This document shows positions 17,599-26,336 of a stretch of DNA of 64,000 bases, piece after piece. The DNA lies in contig JAFGHS010000015.1 in NCBI GenBank assembly GCA_016930075.1, positions 1 through 64,000 on the forward strand, written 5' to 3'. The translations under genes were made by a program, and so were the position numbers. This DNA is from Deltaproteobacteria bacterium. GTDB lineage: Bacteria; Desulfobacterota; Syntrophia; Syntrophales; JAFGHS01. How positions within the stretch are numbered: position 1 is the stretch's first letter; every line of letters begins with the position of its first letter. Under the pieces are notes generated by a model, which ran no database searches, was not told where the DNA came from, and saw only the letters and a program-made list of their open reading frames with translations.

Positions 17599-19731
17599 AT
17601 GAAAAAGCTGGTTCACGGCATTAGCGTGGGGCTTCTGGCGGCTGTTTGCGCTTTACTGCTTTACGCGTCCGGTTCTCTTGCCTGGCTGGAGAACGCCACC
17701 TGGGACTGGCGGGCAAGGCTTTTTGCCGAACCGGGCCGGGCCGGCGACCGGATCCGTCTTGTCGTGATCGACCAGACCAGTCTTGACTGGGCCAAAGAAA
17801 CCCTGAAAGTCCCCCTGTCCTGGCCCTGGCCGCGGCAGCTTTACAATCCCGTCCTCACGGCCCTTCAGGAAGGCGGCGCCAAAGCCGTTGCCTTCGACCT
17901 CATCTTTACGGAATCGTCTTTTGCCGGCGTTGACGACGATGACGCATTCGGTCAGGCCATCAGGGAAAAGGGAACCGTTGTCGCCGCATTGAACTTGAGC
18001 GACGAGCAGGGACTGGAGACCCGATGGAATCCCCGTGCCAGAGAAAACCGCATCCGGGCGGCGGGTCTTGCCGATTATCTGGCCGCTCCCGTAGGGGCGC
18101 AGGCGGTAAAGAGCCGGGCATCCTTTCCCGTCCCGCAGGTCGCCGAAAATGCCGCTGTTCTGGGCGGCGTCATGATCACGCGCCAGGACGCCGATGCTGT
18201 TATCCGCCGGGCCGTCCCTTTTCACGTCTTCGACAACCGCTTTGTTCCGTCTCTCGGACTGGCCGCCTTCATCGCCGCTCATCCGGATGCCCCCGTAAGC
18301 ATTACGGGGAGAACGCTTCGCCTAGGCGCATACCGGGTCCCCCTGGATAAAAGCGGAAATGCCATCCTCCGGTACCGCGGCCCCAGCCAGACCCACAAGG
18401 CGATCAATGCCGCCGCCGTCATGCAGGCCGGAATTCAACGTCTGGAAGGCGGCATACCCGCCCTCGATCTGTCCGTCTTCAAAGACGCCTATGTTTTCAT
18501 CGGCGTCACGGCCCCCGGCTTCAAAGACCTTCGCCCGACGCCGCTGCAGCGTGATTATCCCGGCGTCGAGATCCACGCCACCATGCTCGACAATCTCCTG
18601 TCGGACGACTTCATGACCGAAGCCCCCCTGTATCTCACGATTTTATGGGTCATCGGGTTGTCCCTTGCCGCCGGAATCGGCATCCGGATGCTCGGCAAAG
18701 GCGTTCACGACGCCCTGGCCGCCGCCGTCTTTTTATCCCTGCCGTTCCTTGCGGGATGCGCCTTTTACCCGTCCAATGTCTGGATGCCCGTCGCGGCGCC
18801 CACGGCGGCTGTTTTTTTGGCGATCTCCGCATCAATCATCGTCAATTACGCCCAGGAGGGCCGCCAGAAGCGATACATCAAAACAGCCTTTAAGCAGTAT
18901 CTCTCTCCCGCGGTGATCGACCGGATCGTGGAGAACCCGGATAAGCTCGCACTGGGCGGCGAATTGCGGGAACTGAGCATTTTCTTTTCCGATATTCAGG
19001 GATTTACGGGCATATCCGAGCAGTTGGGCCCGACAAAACTGACGGCCCTTCTCAATGACTATCTCACCGCCATGACCGACATTATCCTGGCCGAAGGCGG
19101 CACCATCGATAAATACGAAGGCGATGCCATTATCGCCTTCTGGAACGCCCCGCTGGATGTTCCCGATCACGCCGTCCGGGCCGTCCGGTCGGCCCTTCAG
19201 TGCGGCAGGAAGCTGGCAGATCTCCGTCCGGAATTCAGGGAGCGCACCGGGCGCGACATCTACGCCCGCATCGGCATCAACACCGGACAGGTCGTCGTCG
19301 GAAACATGGGGTCCCACCAGCGTTTCGATTACACCTTTCTGGGCGACGCGGGAAACCTCGCATCGCGGCTGGAAGGAATCAACAAGCAGTTCGGCACGTA
19401 CCTGATGATATCGGAATATACGCTGGCAAAGCTCGGAGACACGTTCGCGGCCCGCGAGCTCTCCCGCGTCCGCGTCGTCGGGCGCAACGAACCCCTGCGC
19501 GTCTATGAACCCATGTTCAAGGAGGATTATGCCGCAAGAGCCGATGTCCTGAAAACATTCGATGAGGGACTGCAAAAATTCTATGCCGGATCATTCAAAG
19601 ACGCCCTCGGCATTTTCAATGCCCTTAAGGAAAAAGACCCCGCCGCCGGGGCCTATGCCGCCAAATGCCTCGCCTTGCTGGACAAGCCGCCTGATCAGTG
19701 GGACGGCGTCTGGGTAATGACCGAAAAATAA
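17599..19731 (+). CDS. CHASE2-domain adenylate/guanylate cyclase
   Basis: A 710-residue membrane signalling enzyme. It has an N-terminal transmembrane helix (about 8-28), an extracytoplasmic CHASE2 sensor (about 35-330, with typical DLIFTE and FKDAYVFIG motifs), three closely spaced transmembrane helices (about 345-415) and a class III nucleotide cyclase (about 445-620). The two metal-binding aspartates are visible: D465 in FFSDIQGFT and D509 in YEGDAIIAFW. The product is probably cAMP, but the specificity residues were not checked by alignment. A short helical tail ends the protein. The gene follows repeat R1 and a 22-bp gap; no cAMP receptor gene is nearby. Confidence 0.9.
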   Translation: MKKLVHGISVGLLAAVCALLLYASGSLAWLENATWDWRARLFAEPGRAGDRIRLVVIDQTSLDWAKETLKVPLSWPWPRQLYNPVLTALQEGGAKAVAFDLIFTESSFAGVDDDDAFGQAIREKGTVVAALNLSDEQGLETRWNPRARENRIRAAGLADYLAAPVGAQAVKSRASFPVPQVAENAAVLGGVMITRQDADAVIRRAVPFHVFDNRFVPSLGLAAFIAAHPDAPVSITGRTLRLGAYRVPLDKSGNAILRYRGPSQTHKAINAAAVMQAGIQRLEGGIPALDLSVFKDAYVFIGVTAPGFKDLRPTPLQRDYPGVEIHATMLDNLLSDDFMTEAPLYLTILWVIGLSLAAGIGIRMLGKGVHDALAAAVFLSLPFLAGCAFYPSNVWMPVAAPTAAVFLAISASIIVNYAQEGRQKRYIKTAFKQYLSPAVIDRIVENPDKLALGGELRELSIFFSDIQGFTGISEQLGPTKLTALLNDYLTAMTDIILAEGGTIDKYEGDAIIAFWNAPLDVPDHAVRAVRSALQCGRKLADLRPEFRERTGRDIYARIGINTGQVVVGNMGSHQRFDYTFLGDAGNLASRLEGINKQFGTYLMISEYTLAKLGDTFAARELSRVRVVGRNEPLRVYEPMFKEDYAARADVLKTFDEGLQKFYAGSFKDALGIFNALKEKDPAAGAYAAKCLALLDKPPDQWDGVWVMTEK

Positions 19732-19776
19732 TCCCCATGCCCTGGGATAAACACCGGCGGGAATGGTGGGAATAAA

Positions 19777-19812
19777 GCAGCGGCAAGGTCTCATAACGTT
19801 GCCGCTGCTTTA
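19777..19812. terminator. Hairpin terminator after the cyclase gene
   Basis: A perfect 10-bp stem GCAGCGGCAA / TTGCCGCTGC with a 12-base loop and short T-runs on both strands (TTTAT). It is about 45 bp past the cyclase stop and could work in both directions. Confidence 0.6.
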
Positions 19813-19825
19813 TCCGGAACACTGA

Positions 19826-20102
19826 GAGACCTTTGAAAAACGCCTCTTTTATCATTGCAAGCAAAGCGAGACCTTTGCACAACTCCTCTTTTCGTCATAC
19901 CGGCGGAAGCCGGTATCCAGAAGCTATTGAAATTACTGGATTCCGTGTCGCGCTTTGCTTGTACGGAATGACAAAATTGTTGGTTCTACATAGTTGTGCA
20001 AAGGTCTCAAAGCGAAGCAATCTCATAAGCATCCGATAGCATAAGAATTTGCCGCGGCGCTCCGCGCCTCGCCATACCAGGAAAAACGGAAATTCAAAGC
20101 CC
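19826..20102 (+). repeat. Palindromic repeat R2, split by a nested insertion
   Basis: A copy of the same repeat family as 54707-54839. With the insertion at 19868-20008 and one AAAGC duplicate removed, it aligns without gaps to the full length of R3. It opens with GAGACCTTTGAAAAACGCC and closes with GGAAATTCAAAG. Confidence 0.88.
19868..20008 (+). mobile_element. MITE-like insertion with 17-bp terminal inverted repeats
   Basis: A 141-bp element bounded by perfect inverted repeats GAGACCTTTGCACAACT (19868-19884) and its complement (19992-20008), flanked by the direct duplicate AAAGC (19863-19867 and 20009-20013). Inside is another imperfect palindrome (CGTCATACCGG.. / ..CGGAATGAC). It has no coding capacity, so it needs a transposase in trans. 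Repeat R3 shows the uninterrupted target. Confidence 0.85.
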
Positions 20103-20141
20103 TCCCTGAATGAAAAGGATGTCAGCTTCCCATGCTTGGGA

Positions 20142-20528
20142 TTACTTCTTCATTGATTTGCGGAAAATGACATCCGCTTTTTCAGCCTTTTCCTCTGCGG
20201 CCGCCGTTTTTTCTTCCGCCATTTTCGCCCTTTCTTCCGCCATTTTCGCCCTTTCTTCAGCCATCTTGAGAGCATTTTCAGCACGGGCTGCGGCATCGGC
20301 CGCCTTCATGGCGGCGGCATTGGCCTGCTCAAGCTGCGCCGCCGTATCCACCTTAGCGGCAGTGGCTGCCGCCTGTGCATCCTGTGCGGCCTGAAGTGCC
20401 TGCTCGGCTTTTGCGCTGGTTTGCTTTTCCTGTGCCTGAACTTTTTCGAGGTCGCGCGTTGTTGCACAACCTGCCAGGGTAAAAGCGATAAAACTCATGA
20501 TTAAAATCGCCCAAAGACTCTTTCTCAT
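20142..20528 (-). CDS. Alanine-zipper (Lpp-like) outer-membrane lipoprotein
   Basis: A 128-residue lipoprotein: signal with lipobox TLAGC (Cys about 21), then an almost uninterrupted alanine-rich coiled coil, and a final FRKSMKK. A 7-residue unit (AEERAKM) is repeated near the C-terminus and is visible in the DNA as a 21-bp repeat around 20215-20260. Braun lipoprotein of E. coli has the same plan: lipid anchor, alanine-zipper coil and C-terminal lysine joined to peptidoglycan by YkuD-type L,D-transpeptidases. Two such enzymes are encoded directly upstream. The ribosome binding site is an exact extended match to the 16S tail (AAAGGAGGTGATC, 5 bases before ATG), which suggests high expression. 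Cross-linking to the wall is inferred. Confidence 0.75.
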   Translation of the reverse strand: MRKSLWAILIMSFIAFTLAGCATTRDLEKVQAQEKQTSAKAEQALQAAQDAQAAATAAKVDTAAQLEQANAAAMKAADAAARAENALKMAEERAKMAEERAKMAEEKTAAAEEKAEKADVIFRKSMKK

Positions 20529-20619
20529 CCGTTGATCACCTCCTTTCTCCTCCGTTTTTCATGCTTTAACAGCAACCCTTGCATTCGGCGTTTCCGGTCA
20601 TTCCTCTTTCCTCCAAATA

Positions 20620-20643
20620 CGAAAAAAAAGACGGAGACGTCTG
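20620..20643 (-). terminator. Terminator after the L,D-transpeptidase gene
   Basis: On the minus strand AGACG-tctc-CGTCT is followed by eight T residues, immediately after the stop codon at 20644. It separates the L,D-transpeptidase transcript from the lipoprotein gene. Confidence 0.65.
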
Positions 20644-22020
20644 TCATTTCCTTGCGGGCTCCATCAAAATGCCTTCTATTTCCAAATCGATTTTCAAGCG
20701 CTTTGCGGCTTGCCTCGCTTCGTTGAGATTATTGAAAGGTCCGGCGATGACGCGGTGAGAGTCGGTCTTCGACAAGACCCTTGCCGGAATATGCGGCCCC
20801 TGGTGGTTGATGACAGCGGCCAGTTTGGCGGCATCTTTTTCGTTGCGCAGGTCGGCAGCCAAAATATACCATCCTTCTATTTGCCATTCCGGTATCTCCG
20901 GTTTGCCGTAGAATTTGTCCGGCCGCTTCAGCTCGACGATACCCGCCATATCCTTCCCGCTTTGCTTTTGCCCCCCGCCTATGGGAACAGGAATCCCCCG
21001 CGCCTCGGCCAGTACTCTTTTAACCGCTTTCCAGTCGATCCGGCGATCCCGTTTCCTGTCGAGATACTTTAATTTTGCGTAGACCTTGTCGAACGCCTCC
21101 GCGTCCAATTCCGCCGGGGTCAGATGAACTTCCATGTAAATCATTCCGTCGCGATGACCGATGAGATACGGCTGGTTGACGATAAGGACCGGCGTCTTAA
21201 CCGGCGTGCTCTCATAAAGTTTCCTGATGTCTTCCGGATACAGCCTGATGCAGCCATTGGTCGCCCGCAGCCCGATGCTGTAAGGTTTATTCGTGCCGTG
21301 AATCAAATAAGACGACTTATTTAAATACAGGGCGTACTCCCCCAGGGGATTCATCGGTCCCGGCGGAACTATCGGCGGCAGAGGGTCTCCTCTTTTGCGA
21401 TGATCGTCGGCAATGGAGGCCGGCACATACCAAGTCGGCCGGTACATCTTGCGCTCGATGTACATTTGACCTGTCGGCGAGGGCCGCTCTTCCGTACCGA
21501 CACCGATGGGGTAGGTCGTCACCGACAGGGAATTGCCGTCTTCTTTAAATTGAAAGAGCCTCATTGCGGCCAAATTGATCACAATGCCTTTTCTTTGGAC
21601 ATCCGGAAGGATAAAACTCAGCGGCAGCACGGCCTGTTTTCCGGCCTCCGGCGCCCATATATCCATCACCGGATTAGCCGCGCGGACGGCATCGATTCCC
21701 AGGCTGAAGTGTCTTGAAATATCCGGCAGCGTATCGCCTTTTTCGATTCTGACGGCAGCCAGCCGGCCGACGACGTCGTCTTCCTTCGCCACGGGAAAGT
21801 CGTTTCTTTCAATGTTTTCCTCCAGCGGCTTTTCTTCCGGCGCCTTTTTTTGTTCGATCTTTGGTTCCGGCCGGCGCGGCGCAGGAAAGGGCTCCACCGG
21901 CGCGTTTCTCGGTAAAGCGCATCCGTACAGGAATGTGAAAAGCACGAACGCAAAAAAGAGAGGCCGCCTGTCCGACGCAAATATGCGTGCAGAGATTCGT
22001 CCCGGCGTCAAAAAAAACAT
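20644..22020 (-). CDS. L,D-transpeptidase lipoprotein with LysM and SPOR domains
   Basis: About 458 residues from the ATG at 22020; the frame is open to 22158, but this start places the lipobox FLYGC 34 residues in. No start has a good ribosome binding site, so the N-terminus is uncertain. Domain order: lipid anchor, proline-rich linker, a LysM-like segment (VRIEKGDTLPDISRHF), a YkuD catalytic domain with the motif HGT-(N6)-SIGLRATNGCIRLYPED (Cys nucleophile), and a C-terminal SPOR-like domain that binds denuded glycan. ErfK/YbiS-type enzymes join peptidoglycan chains or attach Lpp to the wall. It lies directly after a second L,D-transpeptidase gene and before the lysine-ended lipoprotein. 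Confidence 0.88.
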   Translation of the reverse strand: MFFLTPGRISARIFASDRRPLFFAFVLFTFLYGCALPRNAPVEPFPAPRRPEPKIEQKKAPEEKPLEENIERNDFPVAKEDDVVGRLAAVRIEKGDTLPDISRHFSLGIDAVRAANPVMDIWAPEAGKQAVLPLSFILPDVQRKGIVINLAAMRLFQFKEDGNSLSVTTYPIGVGTEERPSPTGQMYIERKMYRPTWYVPASIADDHRKRGDPLPPIVPPGPMNPLGEYALYLNKSSYLIHGTNKPYSIGLRATNGCIRLYPEDIRKLYESTPVKTPVLIVNQPYLIGHRDGMIYMEVHLTPAELDAEAFDKVYAKLKYLDRKRDRRIDWKAVKRVLAEARGIPVPIGGGQKQSGKDMAGIVELKRPDKFYGKPEIPEWQIEGWYILAADLRNEKDAAKLAAVINHQGPHIPARVLSKTDSHRVIAGPFNNLNEARQAAKRLKIDLEIEGILMEPARK

Positions 22021-22163
22021 TTTGTTGTCGTCAGAAAAATCAGAAATCATTTTTTCGTAAAGCTTTCCATCATATTGACGTGCCGGACATCGTTTTCTCA
22101 CAGAACCGCCACGGTCACTCGTCATGATATACCGCATATCCGCCTGCCGATCCGACACGTCTT

Positions 22164-23171
22164 CTATGGCCTTATCTCAATAATCGTACCGATCGGCGCC
22201 AGTTTGTCGATTTCCTCTATCTCTTCATCCGTAACGGCAATGCATCCCCTTGTCCAGTCGTATTCCGCGTGCAGGGCGCCGATCTGGGATAAACCGTTCT
22301 TAATGCCGTGAATCATGATGTCTCCTCCCGGAGAAACGCCAAGTTCTTTTGCCCGTATTTTGTCTTTTTCGTTGGGATAGGAAATATGAAGCGACAGGTG
22401 ATAACGGCTGTCCCCGTTCCGGGCATCGATGACGTAGGTTCCTTCCGGTGTTTTGTTGTCGCCCTGCCTCTCTTTGGGGCCTTCCGGATCTCCCCCCAGG
22501 GCTATCTTGTACGTCCTTAACACCTTATCCTTCGACAGCAGGGTCAATCGCCGTTCCTTCTTTTCAACCAGTATCTTGTCCGCCGGCCCGTTGACGAAGG
22601 CAAAAACCTTCTGTTCAAGGACGTCAATCTTTTTTTGCTGAGCCAGGATTTCATCTTCCTTGATTTTGAGCTCTTTTTCGAGGGCGGCTATCTCCCTCTG
22701 CTGTGCCGTGACTTCATTCTTTTTCATCCCAACCTCTTTTGCGAGGCCCTCAATTTGTGTTTGCTGCGCAATAAGCCTGCCGTCCTTCAGAATGACGTTA
22801 TTGATATGATAGATCATCATCTCCGCATCCTGCCGGTAGACGCTCCCCGGATACTCCCTGATAAGTTTCTCAAAACATTCCAGAGACTTTTTATAATCTT
22901 TCCGCTCATTGTTCGGATGCGAGTAAATAATCCCCATTTCAAAAAGAACCCTGTCGCCTACAGCGGGATATTTCCCCATAATCTGTTCATATTTACCGAG
23001 AGAGGCCTGATAGCTTCCCCGGTTGTAAAAATCATCCGCTTCATTGAAGGTCGACTTGGCCATGACCCGCTCATATGAGCGACTGCATCCGCCTGCCGGA
23101 ATCAATATCAGGATGATGCAGATAAGGAAAAAGCCGCGATGCGCCATTGTCCTTCCGTGTTTTTTAACCAT
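22164..23171 (-). CDS. L,D-transpeptidase lipoprotein with TPR and coiled coil
   Basis: A 335-residue protein: lipoprotein signal with lipobox PAGGC, a TPR-like helical region (about 40-120: ADDFYNRGSYQASLGKYEQI), a coiled coil (about 130-190) and a C-terminal YkuD domain with the catalytic motif MIHGIKN and DWTRGCIAVTDEE. An alternative start at 23147 has a closer GGAAGG. It differs from the next enzyme in its accessory domains but shares the transpeptidase core, so the pair could divide the work between 3-3 cross-links and lipoprotein attachment. Operon with the downstream L,D-transpeptidase. Confidence 0.88.
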   Translation of the reverse strand: MVKKHGRTMAHRGFFLICIILILIPAGGCSRSYERVMAKSTFNEADDFYNRGSYQASLGKYEQIMGKYPAVGDRVLFEMGIIYSHPNNERKDYKKSLECFEKLIREYPGSVYRQDAEMMIYHINNVILKDGRLIAQQTQIEGLAKEVGMKKNEVTAQQREIAALEKELKIKEDEILAQQKKIDVLEQKVFAFVNGPADKILVEKKERRLTLLSKDKVLRTYKIALGGDPEGPKERQGDNKTPEGTYVIDARNGDSRYHLSLHISYPNEKDKIRAKELGVSPGGDIMIHGIKNGLSQIGALHAEYDWTRGCIAVTDEEIEEIDKLAPIGTIIEIRP

Positions 23172-23467
23172 ATTGACATTCGCCCTTGCGTATGATCTGC
23201 TCCGCCATCCCGGAACCGTTTCCGTCCGTCATCGGACTGCACCCTTGGACATCTAACACATCCCCCGTAAGAATTCTTCACCTATTTAAGCATGGCCGTC
23301 TTAAATTTTATACGACTATGTATATTAAAATCAACGGAACATACAAATTCGTTTTTTAGAATCGTTTTATGGCTTCTTGTTTTACCGGGATCGGACTCAG
23401 ATAAGATGTATGGTGGGCGTTTTTGAGACTGACGAATAATCCGGACAATATCCGTAAATCAAGCGGT

Positions 23468-23845
23468 CTATATGAAATAACTGTCGACCACCCGCAACAG
23501 CTCGTCCACCGTAATCGGCTTGGACAAGGTGGTGTGCTTCAACCGCGCAGAGGAAAGCGATTCCTCGCTTTTACGGATGAGTCCCGTCAGAAACACAATG
23601 GGAATGCCGCTGGTATCGTCATCCTCTGCAAGGCGGGCGGCTACGGCCCTGCCGTCTATATCCGGCAGATCGACATCGAGAATAATCAGAGAGGGACGCT
23701 CTTTTTGGGCAACGTCAACCGCCTCTTCACCCCGGGTTGCCGCAGAAACCTCATATTTCTGACGCTTTAAAACCGATGAGAACAACTCAACGAGCTCAAT
23801 GCAGTCATCAACGATCAGGACTTTTCTATTGTGCTTTTCTTTCAT
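23468..23845 (-). CDS. Stand-alone response-regulator receiver protein
   Basis: A 125-residue CheY-like receiver with no output domain. Acidic pocket residues D13-D14, phospho-acceptor D57 in LIILDVDLPD, T87 in VFLTG and K109 in SKP are all present. The partner kinase is not in the window apart from PhoR, 19 kb away, and no physical link supports that pairing. No strong ribosome binding site is seen. It may be a diffusible phosphorelay or signalling intermediate. Confidence 0.88.
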   Translation of the reverse strand: MKEKHNRKVLIVDDCIELVELFSSVLKRQKYEVSAATRGEEAVDVAQKERPSLIILDVDLPDIDGRAVAARLAEDDDTSGIPIVFLTGLIRKSEESLSSARLKHTTLSKPITVDELLRVVDSYFI

Positions 23846-24079
23846 GGCTTTACAGGATGAACCTCCGTTTTTTCAAACGACGTTATTCGGCATTTATGTA
23901 TCACATGCCGTCGCACTTGTCCAAATGATCTTTTCAGACTGCGGCAGAGGCGTTGCCGGTTTATCGATTTTCTCCGAATCAATCATCCGAATCAATCCAA
24001 TGCGGGTATTTCTTTTGCCACAGCGTCATCCATCCAAAAAAAATTGATCTTTCCAACATAACGTTTTTATATATATAAT

Positions 24080-24156
24080 TGGTCGGGGCGGCAGGATTTG
24101 AACCTGCGACATCCTGCTCCCAAAGCAGGCGCGCTACCAGGCTGCGCTACGCCCCG
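24080..24156 (-). tRNA. tRNA-Pro (UGG anticodon)
   Basis: A complete cloverleaf: 7-bp acceptor CGGGGCG / CGCCCCG, anticodon loop TTTGGGA giving TGG, T-arm GCAGG-TTCAAAT-CCTGC, discriminator A and an encoded CCA. It begins 19 bp after the rdgB stop on the same strand and may be carried on the rph-rdgB transcript. Confidence 0.95.
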
Positions 24157-24175
24157 GCAATCAGGTGACGGCTTC

Positions 24176-24793
24176 TCAAGTTTTTATGATGGTCTTTGCA
24201 TCAAATACGTTATCCAGGCTTTCTTTGAGCTTATGTAAGGCCTGCGCCCGGTGGCTGACCGTATTTTTTACATCGTCCGGCAGCTGCGCCACCGTCATGC
24301 CGCGGTCGGGGAGAAAAAAGACCGGGTCGTAGCCAAAGCCCCCCGCGCCGACGGGTTCATCACTGATCCGCCCATGCCACAGGCCTTCGAAGGTCTCATA
24401 TCTGCCGCCGGGATAATACAGGACCAGACTGCAACGGAAACGGGCCGTCCTTTCTTCCGCAGGCACGCCGGCCATTTTGTCCAAAAGTTTGCGGTTGTTC
24501 TTTTCGTCCGTTGTATCCTCGCCGGCATACCTTGCTGAAAAGATGCCCGGTTCCCCCCCCAGCCAATCCACCTCAAGACCCGAATCATCGGCCAGAACAA
24601 TCTCACCGGTAAATTCGCATATCACCCGCGCTTTTTTCAGGGCATTTTCAAAAAAAGTCTTCCCGTCTTCAACGATTTCAGGCACATGAGGATAATCACC
24701 GAGGGAAGAAAAATCAATGGGGAAACCGTCGAGGATGGACCGTATTTCCCTGATTTTCCCTTTATTTCCGGATGCAATGACTATTTTCGTCAG
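24176..24793 (-). CDS. rdgB: XTP/dITP pyrophosphatase RdgB (CTG start)
   Basis: Non-canonical purine NTP pyrophosphatase that removes ITP, dITP and XTP from the nucleotide pool. The first ATG (24685) would drop the nucleotide-binding N-terminus; in the same frame upstream lies [16 protein letters not shown], the family's SGNxxK signature. The only sensible start for it is CTG at 24793-24791, which overlaps the rph stop as CTGA and has GGGAG 7 bases upstream. That gives 205 residues, close to the usual 195-205. Later motifs [22 protein letters not shown] and GFGYDPVF are intact. Translational coupling to rph may make the weak start work. Confidence 0.9.
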   Translation of the reverse strand: MTKIVIASGNKGKIREIRSILDGFPIDFSSLGDYPHVPEIVEDGKTFFENALKKARVICEFTGEIVLADDSGLEVDWLGGEPGIFSARYAGEDTTDEKNNRKLLDKMAGVPAEERTARFRCSLVLYYPGGRYETFEGLWHGRISDEPVGAGGFGYDPVFFLPDRGMTVAQLPDDVKNTVSHRAQALHKLKESLDNVFDAKTIIKT

Positions 24794-25515
24794 TTTATAT
24801 CTCCCAATATCTCCGTCTGTTTTTCCCGGAGCCGCCGGATGCCGAGGACGGCCAGATCGGTCAGACCATTCAGTTGGCCGCGGTCAAAGGGCGTTTTTTC
24901 AGCCGTCCCCTGGACTTCGATGAACAGCCCACGGCCCGTCACCACAAAATTCATATCGACCTGCGCCTGCGAATCTTCTTCATAGTCGAGGTCAAGCAGA
25001 AGGGTTTCATCAATAATGCCCACACTGACGGCGGCGACGCCATCGATTATGGGCATTCGATTCAGCTGCCCTTTCTGCATCATTTTGCGAAACAATTCCA
25101 CCACGGCGATAAAGCCGCCGGTGATGGCGGCCGTCCGCGTTCCGCCGTCGGCCTGAATCACGTCGCAATCGACGGTGATCGTTTTTTCGCCGAAGGCGTT
25201 CAAATCCGTGACCGCCCGCAGGGACCGGCCGATTAATCTTTGAATTTCATGCGTCCGGCCGCCGATCTTGCCCCGCGTCGCCTCCCGTTCCATGCGCGTG
25301 TGCGTCGAGCGGGGCAGCATCCCGTATTCGGCCGTCAGCCAGCCCCTGCCGGAATTTCTCAAAAACGGAGGGACCTTGTCCTCAAGCGTCGCCGTACAGA
25401 TCACCTTGGTATTGCCCATCGCCATCAGGACGGAGCCTTCCGGGTGCAGCAAAAATGCGTTCTCGATACGGATCGGCCTCAGTTCGTCCCATTTTCGACC
25501 ATTAGCTCTTTCCAA
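24790..25515 (-). CDS. rph: Ribonuclease PH
   Basis: A 241-residue phosphorolytic 3'-5' exoribonuclease that trims tRNA 3' ends. The core is typical: [25 protein letters not shown], the phosphate-binding region and [17 protein letters not shown]. The start is TTG at 25515 with GGAGG 9 bases before. It forms a tight unit with rdgB (4-base overlap) and a downstream tRNA-Pro gene, so it is encoded next to a possible substrate. Confidence 0.95.
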   Translation of the reverse strand: MERANGRKWDELRPIRIENAFLLHPEGSVLMAMGNTKVICTATLEDKVPPFLRNSGRGWLTAEYGMLPRSTHTRMEREATRGKIGGRTHEIQRLIGRSLRAVTDLNAFGEKTITVDCDVIQADGGTRTAAITGGFIAVVELFRKMMQKGQLNRMPIIDGVAAVSVGIIDETLLLDLDYEEDSQAQVDMNFVVTGRGLFIEVQGTAEKTPFDRGQLNGLTDLAVLGIRRLREKQTEILGDIN

Positions 25516-25553
25516 TGACGGCGACCTCCAAACCGGACAACTCTCAGGATAAA

Positions 25554-26273
25554 TTAAAAAAATTCTTGAATGCTGCGGATAAGGGCCTGGACAATCGCCT
25601 GCTGCGATTTTGCGTCCATTAATGCGGCCTTGTCTTCCGGATTCGTCGCAAAACCGATCTCCAAAACAACGGCGGGGATGGTCAGACCCTCGAGGATCGG
25701 CATATCGGCGTCTCGCAGTCCGCGCCCCTTGCGGGGAAACACGCTTTGCAGGTTTCGCTGGATGATCTGCGCCACTTTAACGCTGTCATTCAAGTATTTA
25801 TTTTTCGTCATGTCCGTCAGAATGGCCGCAGACTCGTCCTGGCCGGAAGGCACCGTCGAGAAGCCCGGGAAATAGACCTCATAACCCGATGCGCTTTTTC
25901 CGAAGCCCGCATTGACGTGAAGGCTGATAAACAAATCAGGGTGATCCTCCTGCACCTTTTTTATCCTTTCGGCAATGGACATCTGTTTGTCCGTTGACCG
26001 GGTGAGGCGGACCTGAAATGTGTCGGAGCCTTCCAACGCCTTCTGAATGGTCACGGCAACGGCCAGCACCAGGTCCTTTTCATAGTATCTGTCGGTCAGG
26101 CTGACGCCCGTCTCCGCGCCGCCGTGGGCCGGATCGATCATGACGACATATTTGCCTTTTGCAGGCTGAGCCTGTGATACGGCAACGGGACAGGCAATCA
26201 GAACCGACAAAACAAGGCCCATCATCGTCCAAAAAATCTTTTCCATACGCATTTTTTTCACCCGATCAATCAT
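25554..26273 (-). CDS. N-acetylmuramoyl-L-alanine amidase (Amidase_3)
   Basis: A 239-residue exported cell-wall amidase. A signal sequence of about 35 residues precedes a single catalytic domain. Zinc ligands and catalytic residues are visible: MIDPAHGG, a Glu in YYEKDL, SLHVNAG and VVLEIGF. It has no AMIN or SPOR domain, unlike AmiC. An ATG at 26252 with GGGTG before it is an alternative start. It cuts the amide bond between muramic acid and the stem peptide, for example in daughter-cell separation. Confidence 0.88.
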   Translation of the reverse strand: MIDRVKKMRMEKIFWTMMGLVLSVLIACPVAVSQAQPAKGKYVVMIDPAHGGAETGVSLTDRYYEKDLVLAVAVTIQKALEGSDTFQVRLTRSTDKQMSIAERIKKVQEDHPDLFISLHVNAGFGKSASGYEVYFPGFSTVPSGQDESAAILTDMTKNKYLNDSVKVAQIIQRNLQSVFPRKGRGLRDADMPILEGLTIPAVVLEIGFATNPEDKAALMDAKSQQAIVQALIRSIQEFF

Positions 26274-26336
26274 CTTTTAAAAGTGTGCGCTTATTACAGC
26301 AAAGGAGCAGGGAATGTCAATAGGTCTTGATGATAT

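Noticed and set aside
23172-23467. Gene or structured RNA in the gap before the receiver gene
   Set aside because: No ORF with a ribosome binding site, hairpin with a T-run or known RNA motif was recognised.
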